The notes: a model not told the origin generated them from the letters alone. Counted from the first letter of the stretch, positions 1 through 8,668 are shown. The stretch: 64,000 nt of DNA from Pseudomonas sp. dw_612 (GCF_018449725.1 NZ_JAAVVC010000008.1:186001-250000); one strand, 5' to 3'. Numbers and translations are program-made.

Positions 1-46
1 TTGATATCCCCATGGGTACGGGTTATTACGTCGAAAGGAGCAAAGC

Positions 47-1417
47 ATGAGCAAGCAATCCGACACATCAAACGTATCTGGCGCGCTTGCGCTGGACTAT
101 CTAATCCTGCCTGGCTGGGTACAAACGGTTCAACCTCCAGGCCTGGCTCATGGTGGGGTCTCTATTAAGGTGGCCGAGCAAGACAACGCCAGAGGACTTC
201 TGTGCTTGATTGATCCGTGGCCAGACAGCGTGTTTGCGGTATTGGCTGTCTTTGACCGGGTCAATCTGCACCTCAATGGCGACACTCGGCCCGTGGACGG
301 CAAAACCATTGCTCTAGGCGAGGAGAACGATCGAGTCGCTCTGTATGTACCTGTTGGTGCGCTACGCGACGGTGTCAACCAACTTCATTACGAGGTTATC
401 CGCGTGAGCGGAAATCGTGAGTCTTCGAACGCACTGAACGTGTTGTTTTATCGCCCGGGTCCCACGAGTTTGCGCCTGGTCCTGCCAGCGGATGTGGTGC
501 GGGACGGTGTCAGTGCCGCTCGCGCCGCACAAGGGGTGATTTGCGAATGCCACTACAGCACGCCCCACGCCTATGACACGGTGCGCTTGACCGGTAATTC
601 CGCCACCGACAGCCGAACGGTGGTGGCGGGGCAGAACTCCCCCATATTGTTTACGCTCTACACCGATTTTTTCCGTAGGGCCGGCGATAACCCGGCAGCG
701 CCGTTCTTTTTCGTCGCCGAGGATCAGTTGGGTAATCGTGCGCAATCGGCGACCGTTAACATCGATATTCACCTTGACCGAGTGGACCTGGACCTGCGCC
801 CACCCGTGGTGTTGGAAGCCAGGGAAGCCGGTGGTACACGCCTGAACTTCCAGAAAGACTTTTATGAAGCGGATTTCGCTACCGTGACGGTCAATTACAC
901 CGGCTCCGCACCCGGGCAAACCGTGAAGTTGTATGCCATCGGCCGCGCCAATACTTACGGTTCGGAAATCCAGACCGTCCAGGCCACCGGGCAAACCTTG
1001 ACCTTCCGGGTCCCGCGTCTGGAAGTAGTTGATTCGATCGGTTCGCGCATGACGTTCTACTACACCGTCAGGCTGCCCAGTACGAGTGAGGATAAGGAAT
1101 CGCGATCGCTCGGTGTCGATGTCACCGCTCAACCGCTTCGTCTTCCCGAACCGACACTCAATGCCGGCAGGAATAATGCCCGAGTGTATTACCCCGCCCT
1201 GGTTGGCGAGTACCGAGTGCGGCTGAGGTTGTACGGTGTCGTTATCAGGAATTCTGACGAGATCTATATCAACAGGCCTGACTACATGGACATCGCCATC
1301 CCGCGAGACTGGCTGACTGAAAACATGAGCAGGGACGTCATCTTCAACTACACGCTGAGAAAAACCGGCACGAGCGAACTTATTCAATTTTCCTGGTGTT
1401 TGAGAGTGCAACTGTAA
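47..1417 (+). CDS. Hypothetical beta-rich protein with Ig-like repeats
   Basis: I do not recognise a named family. The 456-residue product has no signal peptide or membrane segment. It reads as a chain of about four beta-sandwich (Ig-like) units of roughly 100 residues, at about 30-135, 140-245, 250-360 and 362-456, each rich in alternating hydrophobic/polar strands and starting after a Pro-containing linker (for example LPEPTL near 365). The start is well supported by an AAAGGAG ribosome site seven bases upstream. A stem-loop follows the stop, and the next gene, on the same strand, encodes a lipoprotein resembling halovibrin. The pair may be co-expressed, but a joint role is inference. It could be an adhesin-like or toxin-accessory protein; function is unknown. 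Confidence 0.75.
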   Translation: MSKQSDTSNVSGALALDYLILPGWVQTVQPPGLAHGGVSIKVAEQDNARGLLCLIDPWPDSVFAVLAVFDRVNLHLNGDTRPVDGKTIALGEENDRVALYVPVGALRDGVNQLHYEVIRVSGNRESSNALNVLFYRPGPTSLRLVLPADVVRDGVSAARAAQGVICECHYSTPHAYDTVRLTGNSATDSRTVVAGQNSPILFTLYTDFFRRAGDNPAAPFFFVAEDQLGNRAQSATVNIDIHLDRVDLDLRPPVVLEAREAGGTRLNFQKDFYEADFATVTVNYTGSAPGQTVKLYAIGRANTYGSEIQTVQATGQTLTFRVPRLEVVDSIGSRMTFYYTVRLPSTSEDKESRSLGVDVTAQPLRLPEPTLNAGRNNARVYYPALVGEYRVRLRLYGVVIRNSDEIYINRPDYMDIAIPRDWLTENMSRDVIFNYTLRKTGTSELIQFSWCLRVQL

Positions 1418-1462
1418 CGCGGCATTCGAACTCCGGCTAACCCATTTTTATCGGGCTTAAAT

Positions 1463-1483
1463 ACAGCGACTTATTGTCGCTGT
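1463..1483 (+). other. Stem-loop between the first two genes
   Basis: An 8-bp perfect stem (ACAGCGAC / GTCGCTGT) closes a 5-base loop, between the first gene and the halovibrin-like gene. No clear U-run follows, so it is a weak terminator at best; it may be a processing or attenuation hairpin in a two-gene transcript. Confidence 0.5.
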
Positions 1484-1503
1484 CTTCAGGCGAGGGCATT
1501 CTC

Positions 1504-2445
1504 ATGCGCAAAATAATTGCATTCCTGTTCGTGACGCTAATGGTCGGTTGCAGTCAGCAATCGGTTCAACCTGTTATTGATACCACTGTTCCGAGAACGC
1601 CATTAAGCCAAACAATGGCCGGCCCGGAAGTTGCTGCTCAACTCAATACGCTATACGGACGAAGATTTACCAACTGCAACAACTCGGATTCGCAACCGGC
1701 ATTCCTGTGTTCCGGTGTCACCCTGCGTGTCACGGTCAAAGACCCGGCCGGCGTATATAAAGTATGGGACCCCAGTCCAACGTCAGTGGCCAGCGGTGGT
1801 GTGTCATTTTCCTATTTGCGGGCCGACAGCAATTTTGGGCGGCTGGCGTGGGGCAATACCAATGGCTTGATTTTCTACCCCATTTTCGAGGCCCCGGTAG
1901 ACAAGATTGACGTGGACTATCTGTGTGCCTACCCCATGGACGGTTGGAACTGGCACCGCACCTCGCCTTGTGGCATACACGCTTCTTATCCGAGCCAAAG
2001 CGGGCCTTGTCAGAATTCAAATATAATCATCGCCGAACAATGGATGACTCTCTGGAACAGTTCGCCCTCGAACCAGAACATCCGGCAATGCAGTTTCGAC
2101 ATCCGGGACGAAAGAAACACCTTGGCCGGCCCTGCGTTTTATCAGTTTGTGCGGGCGAAGGGGTTGCTTGGCGCTACCGGATTCGGTGAACAAAACGAGA
2201 TCGTGATAAAAACCTGGCCGGCCGGTCGACCTAACACACTTCCGCTGATGGCATTCTTTTACGTACAGGGAGGCCCGAGTACAGCCTTGGCCGACGCTCA
2301 ATACAATCAACGGGATTTCTACAACTCCACTAACCCGCGCATCACCGTGCCGATTATCCGTCTGACCATGGCAACTTCAGCTGCGGGGACCGCCAACTTC
2401 TCTTATATCCAAGCTGATCAAGTGGTCAGTGCCAAAAGAAATTAA
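1504..2445 (+). CDS. Halovibrin (HvnA)-like lipoprotein
   Basis: The product is 313 residues when started at the ATG that has a GAGGG site seven bases upstream; this start opens directly with a lipoprotein signal (MRKIIAFLFVTLMVGC, lipid-modified Cys at 16). The mature part resembles, from memory, Pseudomonas proteins annotated as halovibrin HvnA. These are relatives of the Vibrio fischeri secreted ADP-ribosyltransferase/NAD-glycohydrolase. Several scattered Cys residues could form disulfides, and FSYLR and FFYVQ patches look family-conserved. I cannot point to a catalytic triad, so enzymatic activity is not claimed. It would be membrane-anchored in the periplasm or at the surface, and may be partnered with the upstream Ig-like protein. 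Confidence 0.65.
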   Translation: MRKIIAFLFVTLMVGCSQQSVQPVIDTTVPRTPLSQTMAGPEVAAQLNTLYGRRFTNCNNSDSQPAFLCSGVTLRVTVKDPAGVYKVWDPSPTSVASGGVSFSYLRADSNFGRLAWGNTNGLIFYPIFEAPVDKIDVDYLCAYPMDGWNWHRTSPCGIHASYPSQSGPCQNSNIIIAEQWMTLWNSSPSNQNIRQCSFDIRDERNTLAGPAFYQFVRAKGLLGATGFGEQNEIVIKTWPAGRPNTLPLMAFFYVQGGPSTALADAQYNQRDFYNSTNPRITVPIIRLTMATSAAGTANFSYIQADQVVSAKRN

Positions 2446-2514
2446 CGTCGCGGGAGTGCGCTTGTTTGTTTTTTGATCGGAGGGTGTTCGTGAATTTTTT
2501 GGCCGACTCTGATC

Positions 2515-2610
2515 CCCTGTGGGAGCGAGCCTGCTCGCGAAGGCGCCGCCACAGCCACAAGCAATGTCACCTGACACACCGCTTTCGCGAGCAGGCTCGC
2601 TCCCACATGG
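2515..2610. repeat. REPIN (two inverted REP units, family A)
   Basis: GTGGGAGCGAGCCTGCTCGCGAA occurs in one orientation and then inverted, separated by about 45 bases. Each arm is itself a hairpin, and the pair folds into a long cruciform. It is intergenic, downstream of the halovibrin-like gene. Confidence 0.9.
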
Positions 2611-2650
2611 GTTCGGCGCTGTTCGCAGGATTTGTGGCCGAAACAGTCCC

Positions 2651-2680
2651 TTGTAGGAGCAAAGCTTGCTCGCGATGGCG
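2651..2680. repeat. Solo REP unit (family A variant)
   Basis: A single GTAGGAGCAAAGCTTGCTCG unit with no inverted partner within 100 bases. It is a decayed or solo copy. Confidence 0.75.
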
Positions 2681-2943
2681 GCAGTTGGCGCACTGCATAA
2701 ACATGTTTAACCACGACTGTTTAAAGACACTCGGTGTTACGTCATAAGCGGCTACAACGCCTTGCGCCGTTGCCTACGCGTACGCCAGAATCCGCCGGCT
2801 TGTGCGGCTTTGGGGGGGGCTATATCGTTTCCGGGTCACTGCAAAACAGTGATCGGGTTTGGTAGCCCGCTTCGTTATCAGCCGCATGGCAACACCTTAT
2901 GACGTCTCTTTCTTGGGACTCTGTTTTTATGGTGGTCATGCGT

Positions 2944-3038
2944 GGGGCCCCTTGTGGGCGCCGGGTTCTGGTACGACCGGTCTACCAACCCACGTATGGC
3001 CGCCACCCTTCGTTTGGTAGCGAGAGTGATGGCTCCCT
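2944..3038 (+). ncRNA. C4-like antisense RNA in the DUF6124 leader
   Basis: The leader carries the hallmarks of C4 antisense RNA (phage P1/P4 immunity RNA). A GC-rich hairpin (2944-2962) is followed by a CCGG...CCGG stem and then the conserved single-stranded GGTCTACCAACCC (2979-2991). A last hairpin, around TTCGTTTGGTAGCGAGAG, ends in GGCTCCC. An upstream small hairpin at 2854-2869 exposes TTTGGTAG, almost the reverse complement of CTACCAA, as expected for the target site of such an RNA. The element lies just before the DUF6124 gene on the same strand. Boundaries are approximate and the identification is from memory of the family. Confidence 0.65.
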
Positions 3039-3063
3039 AAAATTCGTATCAGAGGTTCCATCC

Positions 3064-3432
3064 ATGTTCAAAGTTACTCCCAACCCCCCAGATACCGGTC
3101 CAGTACCCTACGACGCCTCTTTTGATCTTGACCCCAAGAAAATAAAAGCGGCGGCCGACCGCGCCCTCAGCTTCTACCTCAACCCCGGGGCGACGAAAAC
3201 GCAGATACCGCCCCGCAGGTCCGGCACCTTCTTCACCATCGACGCAGCGGTGGATGACGAAACGTTGCTCGTCGACGCCAGCGAATCGTTGGCCTCAGCC
3301 CGCGAGATGGTCAACGACCTCGCCGAGCTGGAGGACGGCGCGCGACGCCGTACGATGCTGGTGCTGCATCGGGTGATCCTGATGGGAGAGTTAGCGGTCA
3401 ATCGCGTACTGGATAACCACAAGCCTGGGTAG
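3064..3432 (+). CDS. DUF6124 family protein
   Basis: A 122-residue soluble protein typical of the Pseudomonas DUF6124 family. It opens MFKVTPNPP, has a DLDPKKIKAAADRAL helix near residue 25, and ends in two helices (ESLASAREMVNDLAELEDGA, then VLHRVILMGELAVNRVLD). An AGAGG ribosome site eight bases upstream fixes this ATG; reading through from further upstream would translate the structured leader. The function of the family is unknown. The C4-like RNA leader suggests control by premature termination or antisense pairing. Genomes of this group usually carry several paralogues. Confidence 0.85.
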   Translation: MFKVTPNPPDTGPVPYDASFDLDPKKIKAAADRALSFYLNPGATKTQIPPRRSGTFFTIDAAVDDETLLVDASESLASAREMVNDLAELEDGARRRTMLVLHRVILMGELAVNRVLDNHKPG

Positions 3433-3448
3433 CAGCCGGGCGTTTCCC

Positions 3449-3531
3449 TTGTAGGAGCGAAGCTTGCTCGCGAAGGCGTCAGGTCTGACACACCGCGTCA
3501 TCGTTCTTCGCGTGCAAGCCTCGCTCCTACA
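3449..3531. repeat. REPIN (family A)
   Basis: GTAGGAGCGAAGCTTGCTCG and its inverted, partly mutated partner (TTCTTCGCGTGCAAGCCTCG) lie just after the DUF6124 stop codon. Confidence 0.8.
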
Positions 3532-3551
3532 TTTGCGCCTTACGCTGTCAA

Positions 3552-3633
3552 TGTAGGAGCTGCCGAAGGCTGCGATCTTTTGATCTTGTTTTAAAGGCAA
3601 AGTCAAAAGATCGCAGCCTTCGGCAGCTCCTAC
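3552..3633. repeat. Long inverted repeat (family B)
   Basis: TGTAGGAGCTGCCGAAGGCT plus GCGATCTTTTGATC faces its near-perfect inverse across a short loop. It gives a hairpin of about 35 bp between the convergent DUF6124 and alkC genes and may double as a transcription barrier for both. Confidence 0.9.
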
Positions 3634-3645
3634 GGGGAGCGTATT

Positions 3646-4749
3646 TCAGGCGAGGATTTCGAATGAGGTACTGGCCAACCGCTCGCCATTCACCATGATG
3701 TGCACGGCATGCTCACCGGCGTAATGCCTGCGCGTGGTCAACTCCTTGATCTGCTGCCCACGACTGACGAGTTCACTGGCATGCCCTGGCAGGGTCAGTG
3801 CTTTGAGCTTGAACACCTTCGCCGAAGTGCTGCCATTGGCTTTCACATAGTCAATCGCATAATCAATCACCAACCGCTGACTCGCCGCCATCGTGGATTT
3901 CACCGTAAACGACAACGCAATTTTCTCCCCCAACCGAATCACGGCCGGTTCAACCTTCACCCCGACAATCTCAACCTCAGGCTTGCCGCCAGCCCCAATC
4001 ACCGCCAACGCCCGTTGATTGCCCTGTTTGATCAAACTGCGCAGCGCATGCTTGGCAATCCACGCGGTGTGTTTGTTCTCCAGCGACCAACCCTCGATCA
4101 AATCCAGTACCCACTCGGGATGATCCTTGGTGATGTCATTGAGGTGATTGGCCACGGACTTGCGCACGTAGAGGCTTTCATCAGCCTTGAGGTTATCGAG
4201 AATCGCCGCCGCCAACGTCGGGTCAGCCTGAATCGGTTCCAGGCGAAACGACCACGGCAAACGCGGGCGACTGCCTTCGCTGGCCAGCCTGCGCACATGT
4301 TCGTTTTCATCCAGGGACCAGACCTGCATCAGCGCCAATGAGCGCTCAAGATCGCTGCGCAGAAAATGCCGGATTGCGAACTCAGAGGAACCGAATGAGG
4401 TGAAAAACTTGAGCGCTTCCATCGACTGCTCAAAGTCATGCGCGCCATACATCGCCACATAATGCGGCAACGAGATGCTGACAAACCCGCTATTCAGCCG
4501 AGGGGCGAGGGCGCGCAGCACGTCGAGGGATTGTTCATAACCCAACGGCAACACCGCATGCAGGCACTCGCTGACCCGCGCCATGCGCTGCATGATCGAC
4601 AGCTCGGCGAGTCCGTCATTGGCCATTTTCAGGAAGGCTTTGGCATTGAACGCCGGGTAAACCGCCGTCATTTCGGTCGCGATGTGCTTGAGGCGCTCGG
4701 CGTTGAAGATTTCCTTCAGCGCCGGGGCAGAGGTTTCAGCGGCGGTCAT
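3646..4749 (-). CDS. alkC: DNA alkylation repair protein, AlkC type
   Basis: A 367-residue HEAT-repeat DNA glycosylase of the AlkC/AlkD superfamily, expected to excise cationic alkylated bases such as 3-methyladenine without flipping them out. The N-terminal two thirds (to about 260) are alpha-helical HEAT-like repeats with family-typical stretches (ALAPRLNSGFVS, FAIRHFLRSDLERSLALM, YVRKSVANHLND, WIAKHALRSLIKQG). From about 270 to the end the sequence turns into a beta-rich Ig-like domain, the feature described for P. fluorescens AlkC. The gene is followed by a GST-like gene upstream on the same strand 25 bases away, so the two may be co-transcribed. Confidence 0.85.
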   Translation of the reverse strand: MTAAETSAPALKEIFNAERLKHIATEMTAVYPAFNAKAFLKMANDGLAELSIMQRMARVSECLHAVLPLGYEQSLDVLRALAPRLNSGFVSISLPHYVAMYGAHDFEQSMEALKFFTSFGSSEFAIRHFLRSDLERSLALMQVWSLDENEHVRRLASEGSRPRLPWSFRLEPIQADPTLAAAILDNLKADESLYVRKSVANHLNDITKDHPEWVLDLIEGWSLENKHTAWIAKHALRSLIKQGNQRALAVIGAGGKPEVEIVGVKVEPAVIRLGEKIALSFTVKSTMAASQRLVIDYAIDYVKANGSTSAKVFKLKALTLPGHASELVSRGQQIKELTTRRHYAGEHAVHIMVNGERLASTSFEILA

Positions 4750-4774
4750 GGGCGAGTCCGTGGCGGAGGGAGGC

Positions 4775-5392
4775 TCAGGTTATCGGGGTCGCGACGAATG
4801 CCTCAAGCTTTTCCGCCTCGGCGGTGAATTGAGCGATCCTCGGAAACCGCGAAGCATCGACCTGATCCGGCACTACAAGGTTAGTGAAACTCCAGGCGAC
4901 TGCGACGGTAATCCCGTCTTGGGCGATCTCGGAACCACCCGACAATGGCTGCTTCGACAGCTCCCGCTCCAACGCCGAATAGGCCGCAGCGAGTTGCCCT
5001 TCAACCCGCTCGACCCACGGCTGATACTGAATGTCCGCCGGCCGCAGATTACGTTCGTAGTAAAGCTGCACCGATTTTTCACACGCTGCCAATGCCAGCC
5101 CGATCACCCGCAACGAACGCAGACGCTGCTTCAAATCACCCGGCATCAGGCTTTTCGAAGGGCCGGCCAGCGCTTCCAGGTAGTCGATGATCAGCGTCGA
5201 ATCCACCAACACCTCACCGTCATCCAGCACCAGCACCAGCGTCGGGGCCTTGACCACCGGGTTGATCTGCTGGAACTGCTCGAAATGCCGAAACACCGAC
5301 ACCGATTCGTGCTCAAGATCGATGCCCAAATGCCTGGCAGAAATCGCCACACGCCGCACATAGGGCGAGTCCAGCATGCCGATCAATTTCAT
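4775..5392 (-). CDS. Glutathione S-transferase family protein
   Basis: A 205-residue GST-fold protein. The N-terminal thioredoxin-like domain starts MKLIGMLDSPYVRRVAIS, with Ser9/Tyr11 in the usual active-site position, and carries PTLVLVLDDGEVLVDSTLII (cis-Pro and the glutathione-contacting Ser region, about 53-72). An all-helical C-terminal domain follows from about 85. I chose the ATG at the start of the thioredoxin fold: an in-frame extension of 24 codons would translate a REP unit. Substrate is unknown. It lies upstream of alkC on the same strand. Confidence 0.85.
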   Translation of the reverse strand: MKLIGMLDSPYVRRVAISARHLGIDLEHESVSVFRHFEQFQQINPVVKAPTLVLVLDDGEVLVDSTLIIDYLEALAGPSKSLMPGDLKQRLRSLRVIGLALAACEKSVQLYYERNLRPADIQYQPWVERVEGQLAAAYSALERELSKQPLSGGSEIAQDGITVAVAWSFTNLVVPDQVDASRFPRIAQFTAEAEKLEAFVATPIT

Positions 5393-5401
5393 CAACGTTC
5401 C

Positions 5402-5431
5402 CCTGTAGGAGCAAAGCTTGCTCGCGATGCG
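5402..5431. repeat. Solo REP unit (family A variant)
   Basis: CTGTAGGAGCAAAGCTTGCT plus CGCGA, ten bases upstream of the GST-like start codon, so it would sit inside that gene's 5' leader. Confidence 0.75.
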
Positions 5432-5475
5432 GACAACCTTAGCCAGCGGTTCTGCAACCTGCAAACGCGCCCGCG

Positions 5476-6396
5476 CTAATCCTCAAACCCCACCTGCTCA
5501 TGAATCTCATCCACCTTCAATTCCAACCGATACGCGACCGCAATAAACAACGCCTGGCACAAGCACAACGTCGCACTCAACGAGCGAAACGCAAACGAGC
5601 TGCCTTCATTCACCAACAACACTGTGCTCGCGCGCTTGGCCAGCGGCGAGAGGTTGCTGTCGGTGATGATCAGGGTTTTCGCCTGATGGTGCTGGGCGAT
5701 GCGCAGGCAATGTTGGGTCTCTTTGCCGTAGGGCGTGAAGCTGATGGCGATCACCAGATCATTGGCGCGTACGCTGCGCATCTGTTCGCGATAGCTGCCG
5801 CCGAGGCCGGAAACCAGGTGAATGCGCTTGTTGGTGTGTTGCAGGTTGTAAACCAGATAGTCCGCCACCGCGAACGAACGACGCACGCCGACCACGTAGA
5901 TGTTGTCGGCGTTCACCACTAGGTCCACAGCCTTGTCGAAGGCGACATCGTCAAGTTCCATGCCCAGGCGTTCGATGCCCGACAACGTGGCGTTGACGCA
6001 CTCGCGCGCGAGGTCGCCGCCGCTGGCCTTCTGCGATTTGTTGGCGATCATGCTGCGGATGCGCTGCTGGTAGTTCTGCACCGGCGTGGTTTTGTGGGTG
6101 TAGGCCTCGCGGAACAACGCCTGCATCTCGCTGAAACCGCTGAAACCGAAGCGCTGGGAGAAACGCACGATGGCCGACGGGTGCACTTCGCATTCCCGGG
6201 CGATGTCGCTGATGCGATCGACCATGATCCGGTCGCTTTGCTGGCTCATGTAGCTGGCGATGCGTTTGAGCTGGCGCGGCAGGCTTTCGTATTCGTTGGT
6301 GATCAGCTGCAGCAAACGCTCGGCGTTGATCGGTGGGCTCTCAAGATCGCTCTCGGGCGTGCTCTCGGTCGTAGCCGGCTGATCGGTGCGGGACAT
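5476..6396 (-). CDS. iolR: RpiR/MurR-family regulator of inositol catabolism
   Basis: A 306-residue transcription factor. An N-terminal helix-turn-helix of the RpiR type (about 30-105: LPRQLKRIASYM, then SDIARECEVHPSAIVRFSQR) is joined to a C-terminal SIS sugar-phosphate-sensing domain (about 140-290, with VVGVRRSFAVADYL and VIAISFTPYGKETQ). It is divergent from iolC with a 310-base intergenic region holding a perfect GGAA-N6-TTCC. In Sinorhizobium, IolR of this family represses iol genes through that motif and is relieved by an inositol-derived intermediate; the same is inferred here. The first 25 residues are low-complexity and poorly conserved. Confidence 0.88.
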   Translation of the reverse strand: MSRTDQPATTESTPESDLESPPINAERLLQLITNEYESLPRQLKRIASYMSQQSDRIMVDRISDIARECEVHPSAIVRFSQRFGFSGFSEMQALFREAYTHKTTPVQNYQQRIRSMIANKSQKASGGDLARECVNATLSGIERLGMELDDVAFDKAVDLVVNADNIYVVGVRRSFAVADYLVYNLQHTNKRIHLVSGLGGSYREQMRSVRANDLVIAISFTPYGKETQHCLRIAQHHQAKTLIITDSNLSPLAKRASTVLLVNEGSSFAFRSLSATLCLCQALFIAVAYRLELKVDEIHEQVGFED

Positions 6397-6568
6397 AGGA
6401 AATCCTTCTGGCTTGTTCTTATAGGAATGACGAATCGGTCATCCCCTGACAATAGGTTGGCTGTGCGCAGTCTACAGGGTAGGCCGGAATAAAATCTTGG
6501 GCTTGCCGTCGGCAAGCGGTCTGCTGAAACGATGAACCTCGTCTGGAACGCTCGTACCGGAGTTTATT

Positions 6569-6582
6569 GGAAAAAATATTCC
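6569..6582. promoter_or_regulatory. Putative IolR operator upstream of iolC
   Basis: GGAAAAAATATTCC is an exact GGAA-N6-TTCC palindrome, the motif reported for RpiR-type IolR in rhizobia. It lies in an AT-rich island 125 bases before iolC and 173 before iolR. A weaker copy, AGAA-N6-TTGA, follows at 6598-6611. The rest of the iolR-iolC gap shows no further gene. Confidence 0.65.
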
Positions 6583-6706
6583 ACGTAAAAAATATATAGA
6601 ATAAATATTGATTGTTCGGTCCCGGTCGTTTTAGTCTGCATCCACCAAGAGCGTTCGGCTCGTCCATCGTCCCGAACGCAGGCTGATAAAAATAACAGGA
6701 GCCAGC

Positions 6707-8644
6707 ATGGGCCAGACTCGTTTTGCCAGTGGGCGTCAATTGGATCTGATTTGCCTGGGGCGCCTTGGCGTCGACCTCTATGCGCAGCAAGTCGGCGCGC
6801 GGTTGGAAGATGTTTCAAGCTTCGCCAAATACCTCGGTGGATCCTCCGCCAACATCGCGTTCGGCACCGCACGCCTGGGCCTCAAGTCGGCCATGTTGAG
6901 CCGGGTCGGCGACGACCACATGGGCCGCTTCCTGCTTGAATCCCTGGCCCGCGAAGGCTGTGACGTCAGCGGCATCAAGGTCGATCCGGAGCGTCTGACC
7001 GCCATGGTCCTGCTCGGCCTCAAGGACCGCGAAACCTTTCCGTTGGTGTTCTACCGCGAGAATTGCGCCGACATGGCGCTGCGGGCCGAAGACATCAGCG
7101 AAGCCTTTATTGCCTCCAGCAAAGCCTTGCTGATCACCGGCACGCATTTCTCCACCGACGGCGTGTACAAGGCGAGCATCCAGGCGCTGGATTACGCCGA
7201 GAAGCACAACGTCAAACGCATTCTGGACATCGACTATCGCCCGGTGCTCTGGGGTTTGGCGGGTAAGGCGGACGGTGAAACCCGTTTCGTCGCCGATCAG
7301 AACGTCAGCCAGCATGTGCAGAAAATCCTCCCGCGTTTCGACTTGATCGTCGGCACTGAAGAAGAGTTTTTGATTGCCGGTGGTTCCGAGGATTTGCTTA
7401 CCGCTTTGCGTAACGTGCGGCGTCTGAGTAATGCGACGCTGGTGGTCAAGCTCGGCCCGCAAGGTTGTACGGTGATTCACGGCGTCATCCCGGTGCGTCT
7501 TGAAGACGGCGCGATCTACCCCGGCGTGCGCGTGGAAGTGCTCAACGTGCTGGGTGCCGGCGATGCCTTTATGTCGGGCTTCCTCGCCGGTTGGCTGGAA
7601 GACGCCAGCGACGAGCGTTGCTGCCAATTGGCCAATGCCTGCGGTGGGCTGGTGGTGTCGCGCCACGCCTGCGCCCCGGCGATGCCGACCCGCGCCGAAC
7701 TCGACTATCTGTTCAACAGCCCGGTGCCGATTACCCGGCCGGATCAGGACGCCACGTTACAACGCCTGCATCAAGTCAGCGTGCCGCGCAAACAGTGGAA
7801 GCAACTGTTCATCTTCGCCTTCGACCATCGCGGGCAACTGGTGGAACTGGCGCACAAGGGCGGTCGCGATCTCGCGGCGATCGGCGAACTGAAACAACTG
7901 TTTATTAAAGCCGTGGAGCGGGTCGAAGTGGATTTGCGCGCGCAAGGCATCGAAGCGGATGTCGGGCTGCTCGCCGATCAACGCTTCGGCCAGGATTCGC
8001 TGAACGCTGCCACCGGTCGCGGCTGGTGGGTGGCGCGGCCGGTGGAAGTGCAGGGTTCGCGGCCATTGGCCTTCGAACACGGGCGGTCTATCGGCAGCAA
8101 CCTGATTGCCTGGCCGCAAGAGCAGATCATCAAGTGCCTGGTGCAATTCCACCCGGACGACGAACCGCTGCTGCGTCTGGAACAGGAAGCGCAGCTCAAG
8201 GGTTTGTACCAGGCGTCCCAGGTCAGCGGTCATGAACTGCTGCTGGAAATCATCCCGCCGAAGGATCACCCATCGGCCCATCCCGACGTGCTGTACCGTG
8301 CGCTGAAACGCCTCTACAACCTGGGCATCTACCCGGCGTGGTGGAAGATCGAAGCGCAAAGTGCCGAGGAATGGAAACAGCTGGATGAGTTGATTCAGGA
8401 GCGCGACCCGTACTGCCGTGGCGTGGTGTTGCTGGGCCTGAATGCGCCGGCGGCGGCGTTGGCCGAAGGGTTTCAGCAGGCCAGCCAGAGCCAGACGTGC
8501 CGTGGATTTGCCGTGGGCCGCACGATCTTCCAGGAACCGAGCCGGGCGTGGATGGCGGGGGAAATCGACGATGAAACGCTGATCCGCCAGGTGCAAGGCA
8601 CGTTTGTCGAATTGATAGATGCGTGGCGCACGGCCCGAAGCTGA
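6707..8644 (+). CDS. iolC: Bifunctional 5-dehydro-2-deoxygluconokinase / DUF2090 aldolase-like protein
   Basis: A 645-residue fusion. Residues about 10-330 are a PfkB-family kinase with the sugar-binding GGSSANIAFGTARLG near 44 and the catalytic GAGD anion-hole motif at 283-286. It phosphorylates 2-deoxy-5-keto-D-gluconate (DKG) in myo-inositol breakdown. Residues about 335-640 form a DUF2090 TIM-barrel-like domain resembling class I LacD-type aldolases. Because no iolJ aldolase is present nearby, this half probably cleaves DKG-6-phosphate to malonate semialdehyde and DHAP (inference). The Lys in WWKIE near 547 is a possible Schiff-base residue. The ATG has an AGGAG site at good spacing. It is first in the iol operon. 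Confidence 0.92.
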   Translation: MGQTRFASGRQLDLICLGRLGVDLYAQQVGARLEDVSSFAKYLGGSSANIAFGTARLGLKSAMLSRVGDDHMGRFLLESLAREGCDVSGIKVDPERLTAMVLLGLKDRETFPLVFYRENCADMALRAEDISEAFIASSKALLITGTHFSTDGVYKASIQALDYAEKHNVKRILDIDYRPVLWGLAGKADGETRFVADQNVSQHVQKILPRFDLIVGTEEEFLIAGGSEDLLTALRNVRRLSNATLVVKLGPQGCTVIHGVIPVRLEDGAIYPGVRVEVLNVLGAGDAFMSGFLAGWLEDASDERCCQLANACGGLVVSRHACAPAMPTRAELDYLFNSPVPITRPDQDATLQRLHQVSVPRKQWKQLFIFAFDHRGQLVELAHKGGRDLAAIGELKQLFIKAVERVEVDLRAQGIEADVGLLADQRFGQDSLNAATGRGWWVARPVEVQGSRPLAFEHGRSIGSNLIAWPQEQIIKCLVQFHPDDEPLLRLEQEAQLKGLYQASQVSGHELLLEIIPPKDHPSAHPDVLYRALKRLYNLGIYPAWWKIEAQSAEEWKQLDELIQERDPYCRGVVLLGLNAPAAALAEGFQQASQSQTCRGFAVGRTIFQEPSRAWMAGEIDDETLIRQVQGTFVELIDAWRTARS

Positions 8645-8668
8645 ACATTTTCGATATGTAACACTGAA

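Noticed and set aside
2899..3063. N-terminal extension of the DUF6124 protein
   Set aside because: The extension would translate the structured C4-like leader; the family-typical start MFKVTPNP has its own ribosome site.
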